This document shows, one piece after another, positions 33,726 to 42,418 of a DNA stretch of 42,542 bases; the first letter of the stretch is position 1, and each line of letters begins with the position of its first letter. Made by a program: the position numbers and the translations under genes. Source of the stretch: Phycisphaerales bacterium. GTDB lineage: Bacteria; Planctomycetota; Phycisphaerae; Phycisphaerales; UBA1924. The stretch is from the NCBI GenBank assembly GCA_027083355.1, contig JALWOY010000192.1, positions 1-42,542 on the forward strand, in the 5' to 3' direction. A model generated the notes under the pieces. It did not search any database. It had not been told where the DNA came from and was given only the letters and a program-made list of their open reading frames with translations.

Positions 33726-34190
33726 TCAATCTTCCGAGGGGTGGAGACGCCGCCAAGCCTCGTCGAACGGCACGACCTCGCCCTGCATTTCGGCTCGCGC
33801 AGCCTCGGCCCCGGCCTTGGTCGCGAAAGCCGCCACGTTCGAGCCCATCGGCGACCGGAGTTCCGGGGCCAGCAGGAAAAACGCTTCCGAGGTCTTCAGC
33901 CACTCGTGCGTCGTGTAGTCATGCGACCAGCGGTCGAGGATCACGAGATCGGGGTGATCGGTCTCGTAGTTGACTTGGCAGTTGAAATCGTCGAACAGCC
34001 TCGCCTCGGGGCCGCGCGGGCCCTGGACGATCGTTGCCGTCGCCCAGCGATCGTCGCTGAGGATCATGTTGCAATAATCACAGACCGAATCGCCGAGCAG
34101 CACCTTCGGCGGGGCGTCTGCGGGCTGTTCACCGCAACCGCCGAGGGGCGCCAGCGAAACCACCACGAGAAGCAGCCCGAGAGACCTCAT
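33726..34190 (-). CDS. nosL: NosL copper-chaperone lipoprotein
   Basis: A 154-residue periplasmic lipoprotein that delivers Cu(I) for the CuZ site of nitrous oxide reductase. The signal peptide ends in a lipobox (PLGGC, Cys19). The copper-binding motif CDYCNM (Cys37, Cys40, Met42) matches the CxxCxM of NosL, and FDDFNCQ follows. The ATG at 34190 overlaps the nosY stop (ATGA); the much longer open frame upstream is a shadow of nosY and nosF. Last gene of the nos operon. Confidence 0.9.
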   Translation of the reverse strand: MRSLGLLLVVVSLAPLGGCGEQPADAPPKVLLGDSVCDYCNMILSDDRWATATIVQGPRGPEARLFDDFNCQVNYETDHPDLVILDRWSHDYTTHEWLKTSEAFFLLAPELRSPMGSNVAAFATKAGAEAARAEMQGEVVPFDEAWRRLHPSED

Positions 34191-35077
34191 ACCGATTGCC
34201 TCCGTACAAAGAGCACCATCGCGGCGGCGAGCGGGATCACGATCCAGGCGACCATCGTCGATGCGAGCAGCCAAGGCAGGACGGCACCGAAAGTGTGCGA
34301 CGCGTAATCCCCGACCGGCCCGAGCACGTCGAGCGAGGCGTTCATATTCACGATGACCCCCATCTTGAATGATTGGAGGGGGTTGAGGATCGCGACTCCG
34401 AAGATCTCCTGCACGCGGAGTTTGAAGATGATCGAACTGGCCATCAGCCCGAGGTCGCTCACGAACACGAGCGCGAGCCAGACGAACAGCGCGACCCCAG
34501 TCGAGACCGACGTCCGGCGCGAAACGACCGAGATCACGAATCCGACCGAGAGCATGCCCAAGGCGAGCATGGCCGTGAAACCGATCAGCAGGATGTACGC
34601 CCCGACGCCCACCCCGCCGGCCCGCCACGCGAGCAGGCCCGCGCTGACGCCGAACCCGATGCACAGCGAGCACACCAGCGCGAGGGCGAGCCCAGCGTAT
34701 TTGCCCAGGAGCACCTGCGTCCGCGAGACGGGCTGGGCGAGCAGATAGAGCAGCGTGCCCCGTTCGCGTTCGCCCGCGATCGATCCGGCGCCGGCCGTCA
34801 GTGCCATCAGCGGGACGATGAGCATGATGAGGTTGAGCAACCCCGCCGCGGTGCGCCCGAAGCCCGCGAAGCCGCTCGAACCGACCCCGCTGAGCGACAG
34901 GAACGAAACCCCGACGGCGAGCACCGTGAACGCGAGCGTGTAGAGCAGGAACCACCGGCTCGCGATGGCGTCGCGGAACTCGCGCCGGGCGAACATCGCG
35001 ATGCCGCCAACGGTGGTGGCCGCACGGAGCGGTGAAGACGCGGCGTTGTTCCCGGCGGGCGCAGCCATCGTGCTCAT
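34187..35077 (-). CDS. nosY: NosY ABC transporter permease
   Basis: A 296-residue inner-membrane protein with about six hydrophobic segments, of the ABC-2 permease type. The conserved SIAGERERGTLLYLLAQPVSR segment that contacts the ATPase is present at about 103-122. With NosF and NosD it forms the NosDFY complex that supplies sulfur/copper for CuZ assembly. Its start overlaps the nosF stop, and its stop overlaps nosL. The first 28 residues are longer than usual and Ala-rich; a later start (for example the Met at position 28) is possible. Confidence 0.9.
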   Translation of the reverse strand: MSTMAAPAGNNAASSPLRAATTVGGIAMFARREFRDAIASRWFLLYTLAFTVLAVGVSFLSLSGVGSSGFAGFGRTAAGLLNLIMLIVPLMALTAGAGSIAGERERGTLLYLLAQPVSRTQVLLGKYAGLALALVCSLCIGFGVSAGLLAWRAGGVGVGAYILLIGFTAMLALGMLSVGFVISVVSRRTSVSTGVALFVWLALVFVSDLGLMASSIIFKLRVQEIFGVAILNPLQSFKMGVIVNMNASLDVLGPVGDYASHTFGAVLPWLLASTMVAWIVIPLAAAMVLFVRRQSV

Positions 35078-35955
35078 GATTCAACCCCCGGGATCTCCAT
35101 GTCGTCGAGCACCTCGATGTTGAGCACCTCGATTCGGTGCTTCGCCAGCGTGTTGATCGGCTCGGCTTTGCGGTCACGCGGGACCGCGACGCACAGCCCG
35201 TTGCCGTTCAGATGCACCGCGTGGCCCGCCTCGCGGAGCACCCCGGCGGCCTCGGACTCCTTCGCCATCGACAGGAAAAGACGGATCACCTGCACCGGCT
35301 TCTCCGTCGGCCAGAGACCCCGCGGCGTTGTGTCCCGCTCGACACGGCCGTGCTCGAGCACGAGCACACGGTCGGCCAGCGAGATCACCTCGTCCGGGCG
35401 GTGCGACGCGAACACCAGCGTCTTGCCCGAGGCTTTCAGGTGCCGGAGGGTCTCGATCACCTCGCCCCGGCCGGCCGCGTCGAGGTTCGAGGTCGGCTCG
35501 TCCAGCACGATCAGCGGCGGGTCGCTCAGCAACGCGATCGCCAGCGCGAGACGTTGCTTCATCCCCCCCGAGAGATCGCGGACCCGTTTGCGCTCGTGCC
35601 CGCTCAGCCCGACGGCGGCGAGCGACTCGGCGGCGCGCCGCCCCGGCACCCGCCGCAACCCCGCGAAGAACCCCATCGCCGACCCGAGCCGGGTGTCGTC
35701 GTGGAACGCGAGTTCCTGCGGGACATACCCGGTGAGGGCCCGGGCCTGCCGCCCCCGCCGCTGCACGTCGATGCCCCCGATGCTCGCCCTGCCCCGGAAG
35801 CGGATGACCCCGAGCAGGCAGCGGATCAGCGTCGTCTTGCCCGCCCCGTTGCTGCCCCACAACGCGAGCGAACACCCGTTGCCAAGCTCAAACGAAATAT
35901 CAGAGACGGCCTCCACCGGTCCGAATCGTTTGGTGATGTGCTCCGCTTTGATCAT
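35074..35955 (-). CDS. nosF: NosF ABC transporter ATPase
   Basis: A 293-residue cytoplasmic ATPase. Walker A is GSNGAGKTT (about 34-42), the Q-loop VPQE, the signature LSGGMKQR, Walker B LIVLDEPTSNLD and the switch His in ASHRPDE. A C-terminal extension of about 70 residues beyond the ATPase core is normal for NosF. It energises the NosDFY maturation complex. ATG at 35955 overlaps the nosD stop (ATGA). Confidence 0.92.
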   Translation of the reverse strand: MIKAEHITKRFGPVEAVSDISFELGNGCSLALWGSNGAGKTTLIRCLLGVIRFRGRASIGGIDVQRRGRQARALTGYVPQELAFHDDTRLGSAMGFFAGLRRVPGRRAAESLAAVGLSGHERKRVRDLSGGMKQRLALAIALLSDPPLIVLDEPTSNLDAAGRGEVIETLRHLKASGKTLVFASHRPDEVISLADRVLVLEHGRVERDTTPRGLWPTEKPVQVIRLFLSMAKESEAAGVLREAGHAVHLNGNGLCVAVPRDRKAEPINTLAKHRIEVLNIEVLDDMEIPGVES

Positions 35956-37331
35956 TCCCGCCCCCCCGGTGCGACCGGGATCCCCGGCGATCGTCCGAAC
36001 ACCACTGTAAGCCCCCCGGACGCCAGCAACAGCCCCGCCGCCAGAGATGCCATCACGGGCGCGGCCCCGTCCGCGGGGGGCGAGGCGAGTTTGATCTCGG
36101 GCGGCCTGGCGAGCGGAGCCGGATCGACCAGCACGGATTTCGGCTGGAGCTCCGGCAATGCCCGTGCGGTGAACTCGATCGCCTGCTGTGCCGGGCTGTG
36201 AACGAACAGCCTGAGGTTGGGCTCCACGGCGAGCATCTCGTGAAAGAGGCTCCTCGGCTCGTACGCGACGTCGCCGATCCCGTCGCCGTCGAGATCGAAC
36301 CCGGTGTAATCCGACCAGTAATTGCCGAAACCGTCGCGGCTGAACGAATTTCTCGTCAGCCGCCCGCGTCCGTTCGATTCCGCGGGTTCCTCGTTTTCCA
36401 TGAAGGCGTTTCGGGTGAAGACATTCTCGTGCGTGTTCGGCGTGGCGAGCAGGCCGACCTCGTTGAACGCGATCATGTTCTGCTCGACGGTCCCGGTGGC
36501 ACCGATCGAGGACGGGCTGTTGTCGATATACATCCCGACGCGGTTGGCCAGCAGGGCGTTGCCCCGGACGACGATATCGTCGCAGTCCTTCAGCCCGATC
36601 CCGTAGCCGCTTGCCCCGCGATGGCTGAGCATGCGGTTATTGATCAGGGTGATCCGGTTGCTGTACATGAGATAGATGCCGACGGAGTTGCCGGTCAACT
36701 CGTTGCCTTCTAGCACGGTGTCGTGGCTGTACATGAAGTGCAGCCCGTAGCGGCTGTCCTTCACCGTGTTCCGTGTGATGTGCAGATTCTCCGAATACCA
36801 GAACACCATGTCACGCGAGGAAAGGACCGTGTTGTCCTCAACGGTGCAGTTGTGGCTCCACCATAAGCGCAGACCGTCACCACGCCGGGCGGGCTCAAAG
36901 TTCTTGCACGCGATTCTGTTGCCGCGGATGACCGAATCCGACGCCTGCCGCAGGTCGATCCCGAACAGGCTGTCTTTGATGGTGTTCGACTCGATCACGG
37001 CGTGACCCGCCAGGACACGGATGCCCGCCGGTTCGGCCGTGACGTTCTCACCCGAGCCACGGATCGTGCACCCACGGATCGTCACGCCCTCGGCCAGCAC
37101 CTCGACGACGGTCCCGCTCTCCATCCCATCGAAGATCGCCCCTTCCTGCCCGTCGAGCACGACCGGCTTGTCGATCACGAGGTTGCCCTCGTAGACGCCG
37201 GGCGGGATCAGGACCACACCGCCCGGCTCCGCGGCGTCGATCAACGCCTCGATATCGGACATCGGGTGGGCCGCGAGCGGGGCCGCCGCCCCGAGAAGCA
37301 CGAATAAGATTGCGACCGCCCCCCTGCGCAT
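35952..37331 (-). CDS. nosD: NosD periplasmic copper-site maturation protein
   Basis: A 459-residue protein with a Sec signal peptide (about 1-21, ending ALAAHP-like) and a right-handed beta-helix made of repeated GIRV, VIESNTI, VIRGNRI and NRITLINNRM units. SRDGFGNYWSDYTGFDLDGDGIGD closes the helix, as in NosD proteins. Residues about 428-448 form a C-terminal hydrophobic segment that could anchor it. NosD, with NosFY, is needed for CuZ assembly. It starts 13 bp after the nosB-like gene and overlaps nosF. Confidence 0.9.
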   Translation of the reverse strand: MRRGAVAILFVLLGAAAPLAAHPMSDIEALIDAAEPGGVVLIPPGVYEGNLVIDKPVVLDGQEGAIFDGMESGTVVEVLAEGVTIRGCTIRGSGENVTAEPAGIRVLAGHAVIESNTIKDSLFGIDLRQASDSVIRGNRIACKNFEPARRGDGLRLWWSHNCTVEDNTVLSSRDMVFWYSENLHITRNTVKDSRYGLHFMYSHDTVLEGNELTGNSVGIYLMYSNRITLINNRMLSHRGASGYGIGLKDCDDIVVRGNALLANRVGMYIDNSPSSIGATGTVEQNMIAFNEVGLLATPNTHENVFTRNAFMENEEPAESNGRGRLTRNSFSRDGFGNYWSDYTGFDLDGDGIGDVAYEPRSLFHEMLAVEPNLRLFVHSPAQQAIEFTARALPELQPKSVLVDPAPLARPPEIKLASPPADGAAPVMASLAAGLLLASGGLTVVFGRSPGIPVAPGGRE

Positions 37332-37344
37332 GCGTCGCCCCCGA

Positions 37345-38019
37345 TCAGGCCGCCTTCCCCGCGGAAGACTGCATCTGCTTGACCAGCGGCAGGTAGGCCC
37401 GCCGATGGAAATACAGCGCGATAATCAGCACGACCGAGGCGACCGTGGCCAGGATCAGCCCGACCCCGGGGGTCGCCATCGTCTCGAACTGCCCGATACC
37501 GCCCTTGCCCAACGCCGTCGGCACGAACGGTTTGACCGCGTTGGACAGCGGCGCGTCCGGGTCGAGGTTCAGCCCGAAGTGCCTCATCCAGAGGTGAAGA
37601 TCGACCAGAAAGATCACCGGGAACAGGATCACCGGAGCAACCAGAAGCACGGACCAACGGGTGTGAACATACGCGGCCAACTCCAGCATGATGACGAACC
37701 CAATCATGATGAAGACACCCGATGCGCGCTCGAGTTTCGCCGCCTCGAAGAGCGACTTCATCCCGATGTAATGGTTCAACCCGTCGATCTCGGCGACATC
37801 GCCCTCGAGCTTGTTCACGTACGCCGTCATGTGCAGACCGTCCGGGTACTGCGGTGCCTTGAGTTCCATCTGCCAGTACGGCAGGAAAAGTGAAACCAGC
37901 AGAAGCACCCTCGCCAGCAGCAGAAGAAAACCGGGCGTGCCGTAGCGGATGGAGTTCTTCGAAAGGTCCGCCGGATCAATGCGCGGGCCGAGGATGCGGT
38001 CGAGAAATGTCGCGCCCAT
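37345..38019 (-). CDS. NosB-like membrane protein
   Basis: A 224-residue integral membrane protein with about four to five hydrophobic segments: about 29-48, 100-118, 122-145 and 182-202. I see no cofactor motif. Its place between nosZ and nosD matches nosB of clade II nos operons (order nosZ-nosB-nosD, as in Wolinella), whose role is unknown. Sequence identity to known NosB was not tested, so the name is by synteny. GGGAGG lies six bases upstream of the ATG. A soluble loop (about 49-95) holds conserved-looking aromatic and charged residues. Confidence 0.65.
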   Translation of the reverse strand: MGATFLDRILGPRIDPADLSKNSIRYGTPGFLLLLARVLLLVSLFLPYWQMELKAPQYPDGLHMTAYVNKLEGDVAEIDGLNHYIGMKSLFEAAKLERASGVFIMIGFVIMLELAAYVHTRWSVLLVAPVILFPVIFLVDLHLWMRHFGLNLDPDAPLSNAVKPFVPTALGKGGIGQFETMATPGVGLILATVASVVLIIALYFHRRAYLPLVKQMQSSAGKAA

Positions 38020-38095
38020 GATGCCTCCCGATGATGTGTCAGGCGTGGTTCAGTGAATCCGCGGCCGGGTGTTCTCACGCCCGGCGCGGTAGAAC

Positions 38096-40081
38096 TTATT
38101 CAGGCTCGACCAGCAGGTAGCCCATCATCTCCAGGTGCAGAGCGGAGCAGAACTCCGAGCAGTAGAACGGGAACGTCCCCGGGATGTCGGCGTCAAACTC
38201 GATCGTCTCCGTCTCGCCGGCTTCGAGCGAGGCGGTGATGTTGTACACCGGCACCGCGAAACCGTGCGTCGCGTCGAACGCACGCTCGATGTTCGTGATA
38301 TGCCAGCGGACGTGATCACCCTGTTTCACCTTCACATGCTCGGGGTTGAAGTGGCTGCGGATCGCCGTCATGTAGACATCGACCGTGCCGTCATCGTTCC
38401 GCTGCACACGCTCCATCTTGGACTTGGGTGCCATCGGGTCGATGTTCTGCTCGACCGTATCCCAGCCGACCTCGGGATAGATCTTCCACGGGTTCAGCTT
38501 GTCGGCTTTGATGATCTGGGCATAGTGCGGCTCGCCCACGCCCATCGGCATGTCGTAGATCACCGGCATGTTCGTGCCCTGATGGCTGATATCCAGCAAC
38601 TGGAGGTTCTGCGGCAGCAGCGGGCCCGTCGTCAGGAACCGGTCCACAGACCACTTGTTCAGCGACACGAGATACTTCCCGTCCGGGCTGACAGTATCGC
38701 CCTCCGCCGCCGAGATGTGCCCCACGTTGTAGTGCACCGGGGTCTTCTGCACCAGCGTCCAGTCCGGCTCGGGCGTGGACGAACCGTACGAACCGCCGAG
38801 CGTCCAGCGCGCGATCGCCGAGTCGAGGAACAGCGACGTGTACGCGTAGCCGTCCGGGCCGAACTGCGTGTGCAGCGGGCCGAGGCCCACTTCGACCTGC
38901 GCCTCGACCACGCTGTCGAAGTCGAGGATCGGCAGCCCGAAATCATCCTTGCCCGAATACGAACCGCTCGCGATCGCCTTCTTGATCTTGTCGAACGAGT
39001 AAACCGTCACGTGCGGGTCCAGCTTGCCCGAAACGACCATGAAATCACCCTTCGGCGTCACGTCCACGCCATGCGGGCTCCGCGGCTCCGGGGTCAGGTA
39101 AATCAGGCCCTCGTCAATCGAGGTCTTCAGCGTGATGACGGGGAACCCCTCGATCATCTCCGCCTTGCCCGCTTCGTACACCTTCACCGCCTTCTTCCAG
39201 TTGATGATGTGCAGGAAGTCCGTCGCGTTGCGGCTCGCGCCCGCCTCGAACGGCGGGTTCTTCTCCTCGATGCCCCCCGTCGCCATCTCCGTGTTCAGCG
39301 AGTTCAGGAACATGTACCCGTCGCTGACCAGCTTGCCCGCATCCGCCAGATCCTGCCAATAAGGCGGCAACTCCAGCGCGAACGATTTCGATTTGTCGAT
39401 CCGCCCCTTCTTGCGGTCGAACTTCCACAGCGTGACCGATCCGCGGTACTTCTCTTTGTACTGCGAGATCGGGGCGTACTCGGAACCGAACGGAACGGAA
39501 TACTGCCCGCCCTCGATGATGTAGTCCGTGTTGGGCGTCACGAACGTCCCACCGTGATCGCTGACCGTCAGCGGGTTCTTGACGATCTGCTTCGTCTCCC
39601 AGTCACGCAGGTCGATCACCGCCACACGGGCGTTGATCTTGTCGTTGATGAACAGGAACTGCCCGTCGTAGTCCCCGTTCGTCTCGGAGAGCGCCGGGTG
39701 GTGCGCGTCGCCCCAGAGGTTGGGCTTGCCCTTCGGGAAACCCGCTTCGAGGATCTCGTTGCCCACGCCGAACCCCCAGCCCTGCCAGGATTCGGGGGTG
39801 AACACCGCGATCGAACGCAGCAGACGCATGCTCGGCAGGCCCACCGCGAAGACCTGACCCGCGTGCCCGCCCGAGGCGAACATCACATAATCGTCGTGCT
39901 GACCGCTCGGCGTATAGGTCTTCGCCGCCGCCACGAGGTCCTGGGTCGTCAGCCCCCGTTCCTTGGCGATCGCCTCGACATCACGCATCGACTGGGCGTG
40001 CGCCGCCGAAGACGCCGCGCAGGCGATCGACACCGCGAACACGGGCCGAACGCGGTTCCAGATTCGTTTTCTGCCGCTCAT
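38096..40081 (-). CDS. nosZ: Nitrous oxide reductase, clade II (Sec-exported)
   Basis: A 661-residue periplasmic copper enzyme reducing N2O to N2. The N-terminus has a Sec signal (cleaved about AHA-QS) with no twin-arginine motif, which is typical of clade II. The seven His ligands of CuZ are visible in GDAHHPALS, SDHGG, SPHGVD, GPLHTQFG, NVGHIS and GEPHYAQ. The C-terminal cupredoxin domain carries the CuA motif CSEFCSALHLEMMG with an upstream His in DATHGFAV. I chose the second ATG (40081) because AAAGGA lies seven bases before it; the first (40096) has none. Flanked by a dihaem cytochrome gene and nosB, nosD. Confidence 0.96.
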   Translation of the reverse strand: MSGRKRIWNRVRPVFAVSIACAASSAAHAQSMRDVEAIAKERGLTTQDLVAAAKTYTPSGQHDDYVMFASGGHAGQVFAVGLPSMRLLRSIAVFTPESWQGWGFGVGNEILEAGFPKGKPNLWGDAHHPALSETNGDYDGQFLFINDKINARVAVIDLRDWETKQIVKNPLTVSDHGGTFVTPNTDYIIEGGQYSVPFGSEYAPISQYKEKYRGSVTLWKFDRKKGRIDKSKSFALELPPYWQDLADAGKLVSDGYMFLNSLNTEMATGGIEEKNPPFEAGASRNATDFLHIINWKKAVKVYEAGKAEMIEGFPVITLKTSIDEGLIYLTPEPRSPHGVDVTPKGDFMVVSGKLDPHVTVYSFDKIKKAIASGSYSGKDDFGLPILDFDSVVEAQVEVGLGPLHTQFGPDGYAYTSLFLDSAIARWTLGGSYGSSTPEPDWTLVQKTPVHYNVGHISAAEGDTVSPDGKYLVSLNKWSVDRFLTTGPLLPQNLQLLDISHQGTNMPVIYDMPMGVGEPHYAQIIKADKLNPWKIYPEVGWDTVEQNIDPMAPKSKMERVQRNDDGTVDVYMTAIRSHFNPEHVKVKQGDHVRWHITNIERAFDATHGFAVPVYNITASLEAGETETIEFDADIPGTFPFYCSEFCSALHLEMMGYLLVEPE

Positions 40082-40155
40082 CCGGGTTCCTTTCATTTCG
40101 TTGACTGATCACTGTGCGGTGATCTCAAAGGTGTACACAAAACGGCCCGAATCGA

Positions 40156-41088
40156 TCACGACCCCAGGGCCTTCTTCTGCAATGCACGGATATACGTCAC
40201 GATCTGCTGGAGTTGCTCGTCGGTGATCGCCGGGTTGCCGCCCTTCGGGGGCATGTCGACCCCCGTCGTGTTGGCCGCGTCCCAACTCGGGCGACCGCTC
40301 TTGATGAAGTTGATCAGTTCCTTGTCCGTCTTCCCTCGGACGAACCCGCTCGTCGTCAGCGGGAGCCCAAGGTTCGGCAGCCCCGCCGCATCCGCCCCGT
40401 GACACGCCGAGCATGATGCAATGAAGATGTCGTGCCCAGGATGATCCGGCAACTCGATCGAGGCGGCCTGCGTCGTGCCATCCTCCGACTTCAGGTTCCA
40501 CGCATCGACCGAGGCCGGCGGCGCGGACGGGTCCTGGATCGAACGAAGAAACGCGATCACGGCCCTGATCTGTTCATCGGAAAGGTTCTGAGCCCCCCGC
40601 GGCGGCATCGCCGCCCCCGTCGTGTTCGCCGGGTCCTCGGGGGGGCGGCCGTTGACGACGAGCGTAAATAACTCGTCGTCTGTCTTGCTCTGGACAAACG
40701 CGCTGTTGCGGAGCGGCTTGCCGAGGTTCATGATCCCCTTCGCATCCGGGCCATGACACACGACACAACTCTTCTCGTAAACGGTCCGCCCGACTTCAGC
40801 CGGGGTTTGCGGGCCCGCCGATGACCCACCCCCGGCCACCGGAGCCCCGCCAGCGGCCACCTGAGCCCCGGCCACCGCGCCACCGGTGTGCATCATGCCT
40901 CGGGGCGCCAGCGGGTCGGGCTTCAGCAACACGATCACCCCGATCAACACCGGCAGCGTCAGCGTGAAAACCGCCGCCATGGCGTGTGCCGCGCCCTTAT
41001 ATGGGTCCGCGGGTTGAAGCGGAAACCCCGGATAGCCGAGCGGTTGTGGGTTATCGGGCTGAGGCGAACTCGAATCCGGTGCTGTCAT
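40156..41088 (-). CDS. Membrane-anchored dihaem cytochrome c of the nos operon
   Basis: A 310-residue c-type cytochrome. After a Pro-rich start comes one membrane segment (about 38-55), a Gly/Ala-rich linker (65-95), and two cytochrome c domains with haem sites CVVCH (108-112) and CSACH (226-230). Axial Met ligands are likely in AAMPPRGAQ and VDMPPKGGN, about 50 residues after each site. It is the probable electron donor to NosZ, like the NosC proteins of clade II operons. The ATG at 41088 has AGGAAG just upstream; an earlier ATG-type start (41121) lacks it. It precedes nosZ by 74 bp. Confidence 0.88.
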   Translation of the reverse strand: MTAPDSSSPQPDNPQPLGYPGFPLQPADPYKGAAHAMAAVFTLTLPVLIGVIVLLKPDPLAPRGMMHTGGAVAGAQVAAGGAPVAGGGSSAGPQTPAEVGRTVYEKSCVVCHGPDAKGIMNLGKPLRNSAFVQSKTDDELFTLVVNGRPPEDPANTTGAAMPPRGAQNLSDEQIRAVIAFLRSIQDPSAPPASVDAWNLKSEDGTTQAASIELPDHPGHDIFIASCSACHGADAAGLPNLGLPLTTSGFVRGKTDKELINFIKSGRPSWDAANTTGVDMPPKGGNPAITDEQLQQIVTYIRALQKKALGS

Positions 41089-41147
41089 CGTGCTTCCTCG
41101 GATGTTGTGGGGGATGCGCAAAATGGATTACTTGGTTCAGTATTCGG

Positions 41148-41180
41148 AGTATATCCGCGATTTCATAAAGGTCTAGTCAA
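41148..41180 (-). promoter_or_regulatory. Possible nos operon promoter with long spacer
   Basis: TTGACT (41175-41180, overlapping the end of the Rrf2 gene) and TATACT (41148-41153) on the minus strand are both good hexamers but are 21 bp apart, longer than the usual 16-19. Long-spacer promoters depend on activators that twist DNA. GATATA one step upstream gives 19 bp. The pair lies about 60 bases before the cytochrome ATG. Confidence 0.35.
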
Positions 41181-41704
41181 TCCGGATTCACCGGGTCACT
41201 TTTTTCGGGACGGTCATCTGAATCCGATTTGTCCACTCGGATCTGGGTCGGGAATCGACCCGTGGTATCGCAGAGTGCCCGGATTCCCCCGGCCCCGTCG
41301 ATCAGATCGCCAATGGATGTGGTCGCGAATGTCCGTTCGGTCCGTTCCATTTCCTTGTCCAACATCTGGTGCAGGGCGCAGAGCTTTGTGTGCCCCTCGA
41401 TCCCGAGTGGGCACCGCTCGATCCGCCTTTGAACATGGGTTTCCATGGCATACAGAACGTCACGCACGCTGATGGCCGTAGCCACCTTTGCCAATGTGAA
41501 CCCCCCTTTCGGCCCGCGGTGAACCGTCAGCAAACCGTGACGGGCGAGCAGCCGCAGAACCTTTTGGAGATAACCCAGCGGCACACGGACCGCATCCGAG
41601 ATTTCCTGCGCCGGGGTTGGGCTGTGGTCCCCCTTGGCGGCCAGATACACAACTGCCCGGAGTGCGTATTCGCAGGTGTGGGTAATCAAGGCACCGGCTC
41701 CCAT
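41177..41704 (-). CDS. Rrf2-family transcriptional regulator
   Basis: A 175-residue winged-helix regulator of the Rrf2/NsrR/IscR family. The N-terminal part has the family's THTCEYALRAVVYLA helix, and the recognition region EISDAVRVPLGYLQKVLRLL; GPKGGF forms the wing. Downstream, Cys residues in RCPLG and KLCALH resemble those that hold an Fe-S cluster in NsrR-type nitric-oxide sensors, and a third lies in RALCDTTG. Start at the ATG 41704, with an in-frame GTG at 41713 as alternative. It stands 89 bp upstream of the cytochrome gene and is the likely regulator of the nos operon, responding to NO or redox state (inferred). Confidence 0.83.
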   Translation of the reverse strand: MGAGALITHTCEYALRAVVYLAAKGDHSPTPAQEISDAVRVPLGYLQKVLRLLARHGLLTVHRGPKGGFTLAKVATAISVRDVLYAMETHVQRRIERCPLGIEGHTKLCALHQMLDKEMERTERTFATTSIGDLIDGAGGIRALCDTTGRFPTQIRVDKSDSDDRPEKSDPVNPD

Positions 41705-41848
41705 GGGATGCACAAGTGGATAAGTGCATGCAGTGGTTCACTATTATCCCCCAATGATCCCGGATCAAGCCTAACAGGCCGCTAAGCATCCTGTCGATCG
41801 TTTTCCGCTGCGTGTATCTTCTTGCGGTCTTGAGCCTGGAGGCGTCTG

Positions 41849-42418
41849 ATGCGTGGCAAGCCCGATCGTCAGCAGTCGATGTTCATCGTGTTTGACCTCG
41901 AGCAGCGGGTTCCCGACGATCACCCGCTGCGGCCCATCAAGCGGTGGTGCGACAAGGCCCTGGCCGCGATGAGCCGGGACTTCGATCGGGCCTACGGCGG
42001 GTGTGGCCCCGAGAGCATCCCGCCCGAGTCGCTGATCAAGTGCCTGCTGCTGCGGGCGTTGTTCGGCATCCCCAGCGAACGCAGACTCTGCGAGGCGTGC
42101 GAGTTCAACCTGCTCTACCGCTGGTTCATCGACTGGCCGATCGAGAAGCCGATGTGGACGCCCGAGGCGTTCAGCATGAACCGGGACCGGTTCGAGCTGC
42201 ACGACCTTGTTCGCAAGTTCTTCGACCGGCTCGTGGCCGAGGGGGTCCTCCGGGGGCTGATCGACGACGACCGGTTCTGCGTGGACGGGACGCTGATCCG
42301 TTCGGTGGCGGGTCACAAGCCCATCAACTCTTGGACGCGATTCCGTCAAGCAGATCGTCCAAGAACTCAGAGGCAGGATCAACTCCGGTCAGCAAGAGAT
42401 GATCGCGAGCACGAGTGA
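41849..42418 (+). pseudogene. IS5/IS1182-type transposase, truncated
   Basis: The first ~158 residues match transposases of the IS5/IS1182 type: FDLEQRVPDDHPLRPIKRW, an IPPESLIKCLLLRALFGI block, FNLLYRWFIDWPI and FCVDGTLIRSVAGHK, whose Asp is the first of the DDE triad. After about 42323 the frame loses similarity and ends at 42418, so the second Asp and Glu are missing and no transposition activity is expected. TGGAGG lies about eight bases upstream of the ATG. The break may be an older recombination; the rest of the window (to 42542) shows nothing recognisable. Confidence 0.8.

Noticed and set aside
33726-35177. 483-codon minus-strand frame taken as one protein
   Set aside because: Only the last 154 codons encode a protein (NosL). 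The rest is an alternative reading of nosY and the end of nosF.
38135-40108. 657-codon plus-strand frame opposite nosZ
   Set aside because: Arg/Val/Asp-rich shadow. nosZ on the other strand has all copper ligands.
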